A program made the position numbers and the translations under genes. The notes beneath the pieces were generated by a model. That model searched no databases. It was not told the DNA's origin and saw only the letters and a list, made by a program, of their open reading frames with translations. From Streptomyces gossypii (GTDB lineage Bacteria > Actinomycetota > Actinomycetes > Streptomycetales > Streptomycetaceae), in NCBI RefSeq assembly GCF_025165795.1, contig NZ_JAJAGO010000003.1, forward strand, positions 310,001-374,000: a stretch of 64,000 bases of DNA. Reading direction: 5' to 3'. Within the stretch, counting starts at the first letter, position 1. Each line of letters begins with the position of its first letter. Positions 25,043 through 34,421 of this stretch are shown piece after piece.

Positions 25043-28000
25043 TCAGTCGACGAGATAGTGGGCTTCGACGTAGGCGACGGTGGAGCCGTAGGGCTCCCCC
25101 ACCGGCTTCAACATGTACCGGCGGAAGACTGCGGCGGTGGCGCGACGGACGCCGCGGTTGCGGGCCTCGGCGTTGTCCCACGACTGGGCGAGGGTTCGCT
25201 TGACCACCTGGTCGATCTCCTCGGCCAGGTTCTGCTCCGTGACGGTGAGGCCAGGCGGAGCGTGGTCGTGGATGATCCGCGACAGGACACCCACGTGATC
25301 GTCGTCCAGTACGACGGCTTCCTCGGGGTGCTTCTCGGCGTTGACGATGGCACGGGCGACCCGGAGCGCTTCGGCCAGGAACTCCAGGGCGTCCTGGGCG
25401 TTCTGGATGATCCGGTCCCGCAGCTGCCTGATCCGCTCAGCCAGGGCGGTGTACTTCGCAGACCCCGGTTCGACGCCTTTCTCAAGGGCAGCCTTGATCT
25501 GGTCCAAGATCTCCGACGCAGAGGGCGGCCTCTTGTCCTCGCCGTCGTCCTTGCCGGGCTTGGGGTGGACGAGAGCCAGCAGTTCCTTGAGGATCGTGAT
25601 GCCCTGGGCATCCAGGACGAGGGCTTCTTCCTGGGAGGCGGCCACAGAGAAGGAGTGGACGTGGGCGTTGATTATCTCCAGGACCATCGGCCCCAGCTCG
25701 CCCAGCCGCTCCTTCCTCTCCTCGTCGGAAGACTTCTTGAACAGGGTCGTGTACGCAGACCCGAAGAGCCCGAACCCGTTCTGGTACTTGTCGACCCGCT
25801 TGTCCGTGTTGATGAGTGGGTACAGGCGGGCCAGAAGCCGGTAGTCCTTGCTGAAGACCTCAGCGGCGTCCGGGTCGGCGTCCAGGAAGCCGTTGATGGC
25901 ACGTACGGACTCATACCCGTGCGCTGTGAGGTCGAGGCCATCCACGTCAGCGAGGAGGTCTTCGATGCGGGCGAAGGTGGTGCGGAACTCGGCGACCAGG
26001 TCGGTCAGATCGGTGACGAACCCGCCGCCCTTGCCAGCGGATCCCTCCGAGGTGGGGTCGACGACGGCACGCTGGACCTCTTCGGCCAGGCTGATGTAGT
26101 CCACGACCACGCCGGTGGTCTTCACGAATCCTTCCGGGGACACCCAGGTGCGATTCGGACGGGTGATCGTCTGGAACAGGTTGTGCGCCTTCATCGGCTT
26201 GTCCAGGTAGAGGACGCCCTCGTTGGGAGCGTCGAACCCAGTCATCAGCTTGGCCGTCACAACCAGGAAGCACAGTGGGTCATCGGGAGTGAGGAATCGC
26301 CGCTTCTGGTCCTCCTCGTCAACCTCGGAGAGCCGGTAGGGCCGCATGGCCGCTTCCTCGGTCTTGGCGTCCGAGACATGGATGTTCACCTCTGCGGTGA
26401 TCCGATCGTGCTTGCCGACTTCGGCGAGTACCTGCGACGCCTCGAAGCCGGTCAGCAGCTCGTTGATCTTGTCCGTATACTTCACGGCCAGCTCACGGTT
26501 GTAGGCGACGACCTGGGCCTTGAGGCCGTTGCGATAGGTGCCGGCCAGGTAGTGGTCCACGATGTCCTGGCAGACAGTGTCGATGCGCTCGGGGTTGGCA
26601 AACACCGAGGTGAGGCGCCCGAACTTGCGGGACAAGGTTTCACGGTCGGGATCGTCAAGGTCGAATTCGTCGGCGAACTGGTCGAACTCGGCTTGTAGGG
26701 CTCGGTCGTTCATCTCGAAGGTGATCGGGTGCGGGTCCAGCATGACCGGGACGGTTGCCTCGTCCTGCAGAGACCGGGACACCGAATACCGGTGCAGCAC
26801 TCTGTTCGGGTCGGTCTCTTCGCCGAAGAGGGTGAAGGTGTTGGTGGCGAGATTCCTGACGGGTGTGCCGGTCATGCCGAAGAACTTCGCGTGCGGCAGT
26901 GCCGCACGCATCTGCCCGGCCAGGGACTCTTCCTCGGACGACTGGGTGCGGTGTGCCTCGTCGACCAGCAAGATGATGTTGCGGCGGCTCGACAGGTTCT
27001 TTCCGGCATCGGCGAACTTGTGGACAGTCGTGGAGATGACGCCGCGCACGTCGTCGGCCAGCAGGGAACGCAACTCCTTGCTGCTGGAGGGCTGGTGGAA
27101 GTAGGCGTCGCCCATCGCGGAGGTGAATACCCCGGAGGTTTGCCGCACAAGCTGGGTTCGGTCCGAGAGCAAGATGATGGTGGGCGACTCGGTACGGGTG
27201 TCAGCCAGTAGCAGCGAAGCAGCGAACACCATCAGCAGCGTCTTCCCGCTGCCTTGGTGGTGCCAGACCAGACCTTTCTTGCCGTCGGCCAGGACTCGCT
27301 TGTGGATCAGATGGGCGGCCTCCATCTGTGGGTAGCGGGGCAGGTACTTCTTGTCCGCCCCGCCTCCAGAGGTGTCGAAGAGGGTGAAGTTTGCGAGCAT
27401 GTCCAAGACCGTGGCCGGGTTGAGCAGCAGCTCGACGGAGCGCTGCACATCCGCCTGCCCTGACAGGTTCTCGTCGTCGTCAGTGGATCGGAACGGTTGC
27501 CAAAGGTTGAGGGGCGCACCAGCAGCACCGAACCGCAGCTTCAGCCCGTCGGAGGCGACAGCGAAGACATTGGGGGTGAAGAACCACGGGTATTCGGTGG
27601 CGTACACGTCGTTGATCTCGCGTGCGGCGTCGGCCCACCCTGACTTGGCGGTCGGTGACTTCACCTCAACCACGACGAGGGGCAGGCCATTGGCCCAGTA
27701 CACGAGATCGAACCGGCGGGGAGCCTTGCCGGGGACGGTTATGGTTACCTCGTCCGACACGACCAGGGTGTTGGTGGTCGGGTGCTCGAAATCGATGACC
27801 TTCAAGGCGTGCCACACGCCGTCGGCGCTGCGGAACTCCTTGTGCCCGCGCAATAGTTCCAGCACCTGTTCGTTGGCTCGCACCAGCCCACCGTCAACGG
27901 CGTTGACCGTGGCGATGATCTCCTCGACCACGGCGTCCATGTCCAACCCGTCGATCACCTCAGGGTTGAGCCGGACGATGGCGTCCCGCAGCTGGCCGGC

Positions 28001-28120
28001 GAGCACCGTTTGTGTCGTCTCACGCAGCAGCGACCTGCCCGCTTTGTAGCCCCAGCTCATAGGGAGGGACCACTGGACCATCAGGTTCTGGAACTCGCGC
28101 TCCCGAATACCCTTCGCCAC
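25043..28120 (-). CDS. hsdR: Type I restriction enzyme, R subunit
   Basis: 1025 residues, full length. The N-terminal nuclease domain shows FDLVYWANGLPLVVVEVKS (Asp ... Glu-x-Lys of the PD-ExK fold). The superfamily 2 translocase has HHQGSGKTLLM (Walker A), LVDEAHR (DEAD-like box II), FGMTGTP (motif III) and a QTITRPNRT motif VI region. The subunit cuts unmodified DNA after ATP-driven translocation, in a complex with HsdM and HsdS. The GTG start at 28120 is three bases after the hsdS stop. Base composition is visibly less GC-biased than in neighbouring genes, consistent with transfer. Confidence 0.95.
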   Translation of the reverse strand: MAKGIREREFQNLMVQWSLPMSWGYKAGRSLLRETTQTVLAGQLRDAIVRLNPEVIDGLDMDAVVEEIIATVNAVDGGLVRANEQVLELLRGHKEFRSADGVWHALKVIDFEHPTTNTLVVSDEVTITVPGKAPRRFDLVYWANGLPLVVVEVKSPTAKSGWADAAREINDVYATEYPWFFTPNVFAVASDGLKLRFGAAGAPLNLWQPFRSTDDDENLSGQADVQRSVELLLNPATVLDMLANFTLFDTSGGGADKKYLPRYPQMEAAHLIHKRVLADGKKGLVWHHQGSGKTLLMVFAASLLLADTRTESPTIILLSDRTQLVRQTSGVFTSAMGDAYFHQPSSSKELRSLLADDVRGVISTTVHKFADAGKNLSSRRNIILLVDEAHRTQSSEEESLAGQMRAALPHAKFFGMTGTPVRNLATNTFTLFGEETDPNRVLHRYSVSRSLQDEATVPVMLDPHPITFEMNDRALQAEFDQFADEFDLDDPDRETLSRKFGRLTSVFANPERIDTVCQDIVDHYLAGTYRNGLKAQVVAYNRELAVKYTDKINELLTGFEASQVLAEVGKHDRITAEVNIHVSDAKTEEAAMRPYRLSEVDEEDQKRRFLTPDDPLCFLVVTAKLMTGFDAPNEGVLYLDKPMKAHNLFQTITRPNRTWVSPEGFVKTTGVVVDYISLAEEVQRAVVDPTSEGSAGKGGGFVTDLTDLVAEFRTTFARIEDLLADVDGLDLTAHGYESVRAINGFLDADPDAAEVFSKDYRLLARLYPLINTDKRVDKYQNGFGLFGSAYTTLFKKSSDEERKERLGELGPMVLEIINAHVHSFSVAASQEEALVLDAQGITILKELLALVHPKPGKDDGEDKRPPSASEILDQIKAALEKGVEPGSAKYTALAERIRQLRDRIIQNAQDALEFLAEALRVARAIVNAEKHPEEAVVLDDDHVGVLSRIIHDHAPPGLTVTEQNLAEEIDQVVKRTLAQSWDNAEARNRGVRRATAAVFRRYMLKPVGEPYGSTVAYVEAHYLVD

Positions 28121-28123
28121 GGC

Positions 28124-29422
28124 TCAGACCTCCAACTCGGCGGACTTGATGTCGATGGTGCGGTCCAGCAGCCCCGATAGCAGCCCCGCCCGCGCACAAC
28201 GGAGACGGTCTGCTTCGGCCCGGGTCGCGGTGACGAGGTTGCTCATTGAGTCGAGCTCTGAAGCGATTCGCTCCTGGTCTGTGACGACTGGAAGGCGCAC
28301 TGGCATCCGAACGGCACGCATGGCGGTGATGTGTTTGATGTTGGTGCCTCCCGCGATGTCGAGGAACGTGCCCGACTCGTAGGCCCAGAGGCACCAGTGG
28401 TTCACGAACGCCGGGACGCTGACACCTTCGATGGCTCGATACCGCATGAGTGTCTTCTGGAAGCAGATCGGTTCCGGCAGCTCTCCACGCCACATCACCG
28501 GCATGCCAACTGCGGAATGGCTTGCGCTACCTTCAGACACGAGTACATCACCGGGCACGAGGCCAAACACCTCGCGTTCCTTCGGTTCGAAGTTCATTTC
28601 CAACACATCGGCTAGGTCGAGCGTCTCGTACCCCACGTTGGCGGAACGCAAGTACGGCGTCATGTAGGGCCCCGACGCGTACTTCGGTGCGCGCTGTCGT
28701 CCCATCGTGATCTCGAACGCTTTGTCAGCACGAACTGCCGGAGCGCCCGTGCCGTTGACCAGTTCGGCGCGAAGTCGTCGCAGCGCCACTTGCACCGCCT
28801 CGGCCTCGGTGTCGAGTGCGGTGATCTGGTCGTCGACCGCACCGATCACCTCGACGATGCGCTCTTGCATGGACGCGGGCGGCAGCGTGACGGTGGCGGC
28901 GTAGAACTCCCCCAGGCGTACGTTCAGCGCGCCGTGGGCACGGGCTCCCTCTCGGAGCATGCCAGCGAGGGAACCGAAAAATTGGTCTGAGTTGAGGGCA
29001 AGTTCCAAATACTCGGGAAGTGCAGCCCCACTCTTGGCTTCGAACACGAAGTACAGCGGGGAGACAATGCCCGGCACGTCACTGAGGTTGCGAGCGACTG
29101 TGCCGTAGGCGGCCGACTTCGACCTGCTCTTGTTGTAGACGAACTGCCCCGGACTGACAATGTAGTAGCCCGAGGTGTCGTTGCTGGCGACCTTCTTCGT
29201 GAAGAACGAATCCTGTGCAATCAGCCCGTGTTCGGCGGAGACGGTCAGGACGTTCTGGTTGGTCCCGTCACCATTCTTCTTCGTAACGCGCGTGACGACT
29301 TCCGACAACGATACCTGCCGCCACTCACTCGTCGAAGCCCGCGCAGTCTGTGGTGGAACGGCTGCCTCGGGGCGTACACGAGTCTGCAGGTCGCCGAGGG
29401 GGAGCTGCTGCCAGTTACTCAC
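28124..29422 (-). CDS. hsdS: Type I restriction-modification specificity subunit
   Basis: 432 residues with two target-recognition domains (about 30-215 and 235-410), each followed by a coiled-coil spacer (for example QERIVEVIGAVDDQITALDTE and QERIASELDSMSNLV). It sets the DNA sequence recognised by the complex. The start is GTG 29422, overlapping hsdM by eight bases. The N-terminus contains a short duplication: NWQQLPLGDLQTRV is followed 20 residues later by EWRQVSLSEVVTRV, as if two alternative starts of a recognition domain were joined. The recognition sequence cannot be predicted by eye. Confidence 0.92.
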   Translation of the reverse strand: MSNWQQLPLGDLQTRVRPEAAVPPQTARASTSEWRQVSLSEVVTRVTKKNGDGTNQNVLTVSAEHGLIAQDSFFTKKVASNDTSGYYIVSPGQFVYNKSRSKSAAYGTVARNLSDVPGIVSPLYFVFEAKSGAALPEYLELALNSDQFFGSLAGMLREGARAHGALNVRLGEFYAATVTLPPASMQERIVEVIGAVDDQITALDTEAEAVQVALRRLRAELVNGTGAPAVRADKAFEITMGRQRAPKYASGPYMTPYLRSANVGYETLDLADVLEMNFEPKEREVFGLVPGDVLVSEGSASHSAVGMPVMWRGELPEPICFQKTLMRYRAIEGVSVPAFVNHWCLWAYESGTFLDIAGGTNIKHITAMRAVRMPVRLPVVTDQERIASELDSMSNLVTATRAEADRLRCARAGLLSGLLDRTIDIKSAELEV

Positions 29423-30989
29423 CGAAGCCCTCGATCCCTGCTGTGGAGAGAACGGCGAGCATGTGTTGCTCGGCCTTCTGACGCTCGGCTCTGGCGATGT
29501 TGTAGGCGTTGGCCAGGGCACCGAGGTCTTCCTGGTCGGCGGCGGCGTATTTGATGTAGCGGCCGATGTTGAGGTCGTACCCGTTCGCCACGATATCCGT
29601 GGTGAGGACAAACCGCGCCGCAAGACCGCCCTCGCCGTTAGGTTCCACCGGGTTACCGGCGGCGTCGAAGCCCGAGTGGTAGGCGGTTACCGTGTCTGCG
29701 ATGTTGGCGTTGGTGAGGATGTTGCGGTTCTTGGCCTTGGTGAAGCGTTTCGAGGCATCGATGAACAGAACGCCGCCTTGCCGCTCCTTGGCCTTGGTGC
29801 CAGGCGCACGGAGCACCAGGATCGCAGTGGGGATGGAAGTCGAGTAGAAGAGGTTTGCAGGCAGGCCAATGATCGCTTCGAGTAGGTCGTTGTCCAGGAC
29901 GCGCTGACGGATGGCTGCTTCCTGACCGCCTCGGAAGAGGACACCGTGGGGCAGGACGACGCCGGCGCGGCCCTTCTTTGGATGCATCGACGCGATCATG
30001 TGCTGTACAAACGCCCAGTCAGCTGACGACTGCGGCGCGACTCCGCCGATGGCACGAGGGTCCTTAGCCCAAGGCTTCCATTTCAGACTATAGGGCGGGT
30101 TGGCGACGATCACGTCGAACTGCTTGACGGAGCCGTCCGGCTTCTTGAAGCGCGGGTCCCTCAGGGTGTCGCCGACCTCGACCTTGAACTCGGTCAGGTT
30201 ATGCATGAAGAGGTTCATGCGGGCCACACCTGAGGTGTCCAGTACCGCTTCTTGCCCGTTCAGGCTGAGTGTGTACCCCCGCCCGCCGTGGGCCTTCAGA
30301 AGGTTCGCGGCGGCAATGAGCATGCCGCCTGACCCGCAGGTCGGGTCGTACACCGACTCGTGGTTCTTGGGGGCCAATAGCTCGATGATCAGCTCGACGA
30401 CCTCGCGCGGGGTGAAGAACTGGCCGGCGCGGGTACCGGATCCGTCGGAGAAGCGCTTCAGCAGGTACTCGTACGCTCCACCGAGCACGTCGTGGGACAT
30501 GTTGCCCTCGTGCATCTTGGGGGTGCGGTCCATCGCACGCATGACTGACGCCAGCACCTCCCCTGGCAGCACCGCTTCGGACGTCCAGGTCATGGACCCG
30601 AACAGACGGGAGAACTTGTCAGGGTTAGCCGACTCGATGGCCTGGAGTGAAGCGCGAACCCGCTGGCCCAGGCCGTGCTGGGCGACGGTGGCGAGGATGG
30701 ACGACCAAGAGGCGCGACGTTCTTGGACGGTGCCGATGTGGATGAACGGGATCTCGAACGACTGGTGGTCGCGGTACTCAATCTCGCGAGCTTCCTCCGG
30801 GGAGAGGCCGTCCAGGCCCTCATACTGGGCCAGGAACTCCTGGTGGTTGTGCTCCCAGGTATCCGACAGGTACTTCCAGAACATCAGGGGGAAGACAACC
30901 GAGGAGTACTGCGCTTCGGGCATCGCCACGCGCAGCTCGTCGGCGGCATCCCACAACCGGTTCTCGATCTCCTGCTGGGTCACTGCCAT
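29415..30989 (-). CDS. hsdM: Type I DNA methyltransferase, M subunit
   Basis: 524 residues. The N-terminal helical domain (EIENRLWDAADELR) is followed by the adenine-N6 methyltransferase core with DPTCGSGGML (SAM-binding motif I) and VIVANPPYSLKW (catalytic NPPY). It methylates host DNA to protect it and is required for restriction. Start at ATG 30989, the family N-terminus; the upstream extension is not conserved-looking. First gene of the hsdM-hsdS-hsdR operon. Confidence 0.95.
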   Translation of the reverse strand: MAVTQQEIENRLWDAADELRVAMPEAQYSSVVFPLMFWKYLSDTWEHNHQEFLAQYEGLDGLSPEEAREIEYRDHQSFEIPFIHIGTVQERRASWSSILATVAQHGLGQRVRASLQAIESANPDKFSRLFGSMTWTSEAVLPGEVLASVMRAMDRTPKMHEGNMSHDVLGGAYEYLLKRFSDGSGTRAGQFFTPREVVELIIELLAPKNHESVYDPTCGSGGMLIAAANLLKAHGGRGYTLSLNGQEAVLDTSGVARMNLFMHNLTEFKVEVGDTLRDPRFKKPDGSVKQFDVIVANPPYSLKWKPWAKDPRAIGGVAPQSSADWAFVQHMIASMHPKKGRAGVVLPHGVLFRGGQEAAIRQRVLDNDLLEAIIGLPANLFYSTSIPTAILVLRAPGTKAKERQGGVLFIDASKRFTKAKNRNILTNANIADTVTAYHSGFDAAGNPVEPNGEGGLAARFVLTTDIVANGYDLNIGRYIKYAAADQEDLGALANAYNIARAERQKAEQHMLAVLSTAGIEGFGE

Positions 30990-31283
30990 CAGTCGGGGGT
31001 GTCCTTGCTCGTGTCCGGGTGGCGATCTTGAGGCCGTGGGGTTTCCGCTGGGCATCCTATTTCGTCCCTCTGACAGCGAGGCTGCGGTCGGCCTCTTCTG
31101 CTGGCTGGTTCAAGGAGCCGACTCGGGCTCGCGCGGTCGCTCACGTTGCCGCGGAACCACATGTTGGTTGCCCAGGAGGACCTTGGTCTCGATGCGGTCG
31201 ACGATCACGTCCTGGTGACCTGATCGTTGGCAGAGAGCAGCTGAAGCCTGTTCGTAGCAGTCCACGGCTGTCCGCCCCGCGCA

Positions 31284-31304
31284 ACTGAGACCAAAACTGA
31301 GACC
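31284..31304. repeat. Tandem ACTGAGACC repeats beside tRNA-Ser (possible att arm sites)
   Basis: ACTGAGACC occurs at 31284-31292 and 31296-31304 with a three-base A spacer, so the period is 12. Short direct repeats of this kind, 65-85 bases from the 3' end of a tRNA gene, are what integrase arm-type binding sites look like. The assignment is inference. Confidence 0.45.
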
Positions 31305-31311
31305 AGACACG

Positions 31312-31348
31312 ACGAAGGCCCCGGCCGCTGGGCGGTCGGGGCCTTCGT
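31312..31348. terminator. 15-bp hairpin downstream of tRNA-Ser
   Basis: Arms 31312-31326 and 31334-31348 pair with one G-T wobble around a seven-base loop. On the minus strand it lies 20 bases after the tRNA-Ser 3' end and is its likely terminator. Confidence 0.7.
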
Positions 31349-31368
31349 GACAGCCCGGTGAGGCTGGG

Positions 31369-31453
31369 CGGAGGATAGGGGATTCGAACCCCTGAGGAGT
31401 TGCCCCCAACACGCTTTCCAAGCGTGCGCCCTAGGCCACTAGGCGAATCCTCC
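31369..31453 (-). tRNA. tRNA-Ser (anticodon GGA)
   Basis: 85 nucleotides counting the discriminator. The acceptor stem GGAGGAT pairs with ATCCTCC, the anticodon stem CACGC/GCGTG carries loop TTGGAAA with anticodon GGA, a long variable arm marks the serine class, and the T loop reads GGTTCGAATCC. CCA is not encoded. The 3' end faces the accessory region, the orientation expected if the gene has served as an integration target. Confidence 0.95.
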
Positions 31454-31529
31454 GCCGCAAACTGTACAAGACCGCGGAGGGTGCTAGCGAACTCGATACC
31501 TGGTCGCGACATCAGGTACGGTGGGCACA

Positions 31530-31615
31530 GCCCCTCACGTGGCGCTAACTCTCTGAACTCCCCCAGGGCCGGAAGGCAGCAAGGGTAGGTGAGCTCTGGC
31601 GGGTGCGTGGGGGGC
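31530..31615 (+). ncRNA. ffs: Signal recognition particle RNA, small 4.5S type
   Basis: About 86 nucleotides. The conserved Ffh-binding hairpin GGCCGGAAGGCAGCAAGG is present at the tip, and the ends (GCCCCTCACG and CGTGGGGGGC) pair to close the molecule. With Ffh it targets membrane and secreted proteins. It lies just before dnaX, its usual place in Streptomyces. End positions are good to a few bases. Confidence 0.92.
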
Positions 31616-31710
31616 GTTGACGTTTCCGGGCCCTTGTGTGTGGGGGTGTGCGGTGGCCTTCGGGTCGCGGGCGGCTCCGGATGTCAGTGGCGGCCTATAT
31701 CGTCGTGTGT

Positions 31711-34191
31711 GTGTCGTCCCTCGCCCTGTACCGCCGCTACCGCCCGGAGACCTTCGCGGAGGTCATCGGGCAGGAACATGTCACCGACCCGTTGCAGCAG
31801 GCCCTGCGCAACAACCGGGTCAACCACGCCTATCTCTTCAGCGGGCCGCGCGGCTGTGGAAAGACGACGAGCGCGCGCATCCTGGCCCGCTGTCTGAACT
31901 GCGAGCAGGGGCCCACCCCCACGCCCTGCGGCGAGTGCCAGTCGTGCCGTGACCTGGCGCGGGGCGGGCCGGGCTCGATCGACGTGATCGAGATCGACGC
32001 CGCTTCGCACGGAGGCGTGGACGACGCGCGTGAGCTGCGCGAGAAGGCGTTCTTCGGCCCGGCCTCCAGCCGGTACAAGATCTACGTCATCGACGAGGCG
32101 CACATGGTGAGTCCGCAGGGCTTCAACGCCCTGCTGAAGGTCGTCGAAGAGCCGCCGGAGCATCTGAAGTTCATCTTCGCGACGACCGAGCCGGAGAAGG
32201 TGATCGGCACGATCCGTTCGCGTACGCACCACTATCCGTTCCGGCTGGTGCCGCCGGGGACGCTGCGCGACTACCTGGCCCAGGTGTGTGAGCGCGAGGC
32301 GATCCCGGTCGACGAGGCGGTGCTGCCCCTGGCCGTACGGGCCGGGGCGGGCTCCGTGCGCGACTCGATGTCCGTGATGGACCAGCTGCTGGCCGGTGCC
32401 ACCGAGGACGGCGTGACGTACCAGATGGCGACGGCACTGCTCGGTTACACGGACAGCGCCCTGCTCGACTCCGTCGTGGACGCCTTCGCGGCGGGCGACG
32501 GGGCGGCGGCCTTCGAGATCGTCGACCGGGTGATCGAGGGCGGGCATGAGCCGCGCCGCTTTGTTGCCGATCTGCTGGAGCGCCTCCGCGACCTGGTGAT
32601 TCTCGCCGCCGTGCCGGACGCGACGGAGAAGGGCCTGATCGACGCGCCTGCGGACGTGGTCGAGCGGATGCTCGCCCAGGCGTCGGTGTTCGGGGCTGCG
32701 GAGCTGAGCCGCGCGGCGGACCTGGTCAACACCGGTCTGACGGAGATGCGGGGCGCCACCTCGCCCAGGCTTCAGCTGGAGCTGATCTGCGCGCGGGTGC
32801 TGTTGCCTGCGGCGTACGCCGACGAGCGGTCGGTGCAGGCCCGGCTGGACCGCCTGGAGCGGGACGGCGTCAGAGTTGGAAGCGTCGGGGCCGGGGCCGG
32901 GGCCGGGGCCGGGGCCGGGGTGGCGGGAGCCGTGGGCTCGGCTCCTGGGATGGTGCCTGGGGCGCCGGAGCCCCAGGCACAAGCACCAGCCCAAGCACAG
33001 ACACCTCGGGCACCTGCTCCGGCGCCGCCCCCGGAGCAGTCACCTGGCGGGGGTGTCGGTCAGGAGATGTCCGGTGGGCCGGGGCAGCCCGGCGACGTGC
33101 CGGTGCCCGCCCCTGCCGAAGAGCAGCGGCGTCCGGGCGCATGGCCCGGCGCCAGCCCCGGTGCCGGTGCCGTAGCCGGGGGAGAGGCGAGTGGGGCGGG
33201 TGCCCGTCGGCCGGGTGCGTGGCCGGGTGCCGCACGTGAGGCCGCCGACCCGCCGCCCGCCGCCACCGGGCCGGGCGGGGCCGTGTCGCAGCGGCCGGAC
33301 GTGCCGGAGCAGCTGGCGCAGCAGTCGGTGGAGCCGCCGGGGCCGGTGGCAGCAGGGGCCGCTGCCCCGGGTGGCGGTGGTCAGGACAGCGCGCAGGGCG
33401 CGGCCCAGGTGCGGCAGATGTGGCCCCAGATCCTGGAGGCGGTCAAGAACCGCCGCCGTTTCACCTGGATTCTGCTCAGCCAGAACGCCCAGGTCATGGG
33501 CTTCGACGGGACGACCCTCCAGGTCGGATTCTCCAACGCGGGCGCGCGGGACAGCTTCGCCAACAGCGGCAGCGAAGAGGTGCTGCGTCAGGCCCTCGGT
33601 GATGCGCTTCAGGTGCAGTGGAAGGTCGAGGCGATAGTCGATCCGTCGGGCGGCACCGGTCACGGTCAGTCCGAGTCGGGCCGGGGAGGCGGCGGCGCGC
33701 CCGGTGGTGGCGGCTTCGGCGGCGCACCTGCTCCACCACCCTCGCCCGGCGGCGGCTTCGGTGGCGGTGGTGGCGGCGGCGGTGGCTTCGGTGCGGGAGG
33801 TGGCGCTACCGGTTCCGGTGGCGGTGCAGGCTTCAGTGGCGGCCCGGGGGCCGGACCGGGTGCGGGGCCCGGTGGGGATACCGGTGCGGGCGAAGCCGTG
33901 GCGCGGCCGGCGGCCTCACCGCCGTCCCAGGGGCCGGGCACGTCCGCCGGTGGCGCATCCGGTGCGCGCCAGGCGCTGGCCTCCGCACAGACGGCCGGTG
34001 CCACGGCCGCCGCCTCTTCGGGGGCGGCGTCGGCATCGTCCTCGTCCTCTGTCCCGGCACCCGCCGTGCCGTTCGAGGACGACATGCCCGCCGAGGATGA
34101 CCCGGATCTGGACGAGACCGCGCTGTCCGGCCACGATCTGATCGTCCGGGAGCTCGGGGCGACGCTGGTGGAGGAGTTCCTGCACGACTAG
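31711..34191 (+). CDS. dnaX: DNA polymerase III subunits gamma and tau
   Basis: About 826 residues. Clamp-loader ATPase: SGPRGCGKTTSAR (Walker A), VIDEAHM (Walker B), and four zinc-binding Cys in CLNC ... CGECQSC. The C-terminal half is long Gly/Ala/Pro-rich sequence with a short folded segment (WPQILEAVKNRRRFTWILL) that probably contacts the polymerase, as in tau. It loads the sliding clamp at replication forks. I use GTG 31711 (SSLALYRRYRPETF), the family N-terminus; ATG 31681 or 31636 are alternatives. The GC-rich Gly/Ala linker contains tandem GGGGCC units. No separate gamma frameshift site was obvious. Confidence 0.94.
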   Translation: MSSLALYRRYRPETFAEVIGQEHVTDPLQQALRNNRVNHAYLFSGPRGCGKTTSARILARCLNCEQGPTPTPCGECQSCRDLARGGPGSIDVIEIDAASHGGVDDARELREKAFFGPASSRYKIYVIDEAHMVSPQGFNALLKVVEEPPEHLKFIFATTEPEKVIGTIRSRTHHYPFRLVPPGTLRDYLAQVCEREAIPVDEAVLPLAVRAGAGSVRDSMSVMDQLLAGATEDGVTYQMATALLGYTDSALLDSVVDAFAAGDGAAAFEIVDRVIEGGHEPRRFVADLLERLRDLVILAAVPDATEKGLIDAPADVVERMLAQASVFGAAELSRAADLVNTGLTEMRGATSPRLQLELICARVLLPAAYADERSVQARLDRLERDGVRVGSVGAGAGAGAGAGVAGAVGSAPGMVPGAPEPQAQAPAQAQTPRAPAPAPPPEQSPGGGVGQEMSGGPGQPGDVPVPAPAEEQRRPGAWPGASPGAGAVAGGEASGAGARRPGAWPGAAREAADPPPAATGPGGAVSQRPDVPEQLAQQSVEPPGPVAAGAAAPGGGGQDSAQGAAQVRQMWPQILEAVKNRRRFTWILLSQNAQVMGFDGTTLQVGFSNAGARDSFANSGSEEVLRQALGDALQVQWKVEAIVDPSGGTGHGQSESGRGGGGAPGGGGFGGAPAPPPSPGGGFGGGGGGGGGFGAGGGATGSGGGAGFSGGPGAGPGAGPGGDTGAGEAVARPAASPPSQGPGTSAGGASGARQALASAQTAGATAAASSGAASASSSSSVPAPAVPFEDDMPAEDDPDLDETALSGHDLIVRELGATLVEEFLHD
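32886..32920. repeat. GGGGCC tandem repeat inside dnaX
   Basis: About five to six copies of GGGGCC, encoding an alternating Gly-Ala linker. Such tracts expand or contract easily, so this linker probably varies between strains. Confidence 0.8.
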
Positions 34192-34421
34192 TTCCTGCAC
34201 GAGTAGTTCGTGCGGGAGCCGTTCCGGCGCGTGTGTTTCCGGCACGGCTTGGGTCTTCCGGCGCGGCTTGGGTTTTTCGGGACGGGCCGCGCCTGTGAGT
34301 GCCCCGCCCAGGGCTTCCGCCGGGGCGAGCGGCGGAAACACCCCGGAACAGGCCACAGCGGCAGGTGACCACGTAGGCTCAGGCCCAGCACATCCGTCGT
34401 CGACGAGCCAGGAGCCAAGTC
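34192..34421. other. dnaX-ybaB intergenic region with repeated 3' end
   Basis: 230 bases. The last codons of dnaX (TTCCTGCACGA plus TAG) are repeated once directly after the stop, with a third diverged copy, and GGCTTGGGT words recur further on. This looks like local tandem duplication; no gene is seen. A promoter for ybaB-recR may lie near 34380. Confidence 0.5.

Larger units (their letters stand above)
30990..31368. other. Junction region between hsdM and tRNA-Ser
   Basis: No supported gene. It must hold the hsd promoter. Near its right end are a tandem ACTGAGACC repeat and a strong hairpin, annotated separately. Short open frames here show no family resemblance. Confidence 0.5.

Noticed and set aside
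24584..26698. 704-codon plus-strand frame across the end of int and hsdR
   Set aside because: It crosses a strong terminator and lies antisense to HsdR motifs; composition is that of a shadow.
32886..32920. GGGGCC repeat in dnaX as a programmed frameshift site
   Set aside because: It is an in-frame Gly-Ala linker; no slippery A/T heptamer followed by a stem was seen.
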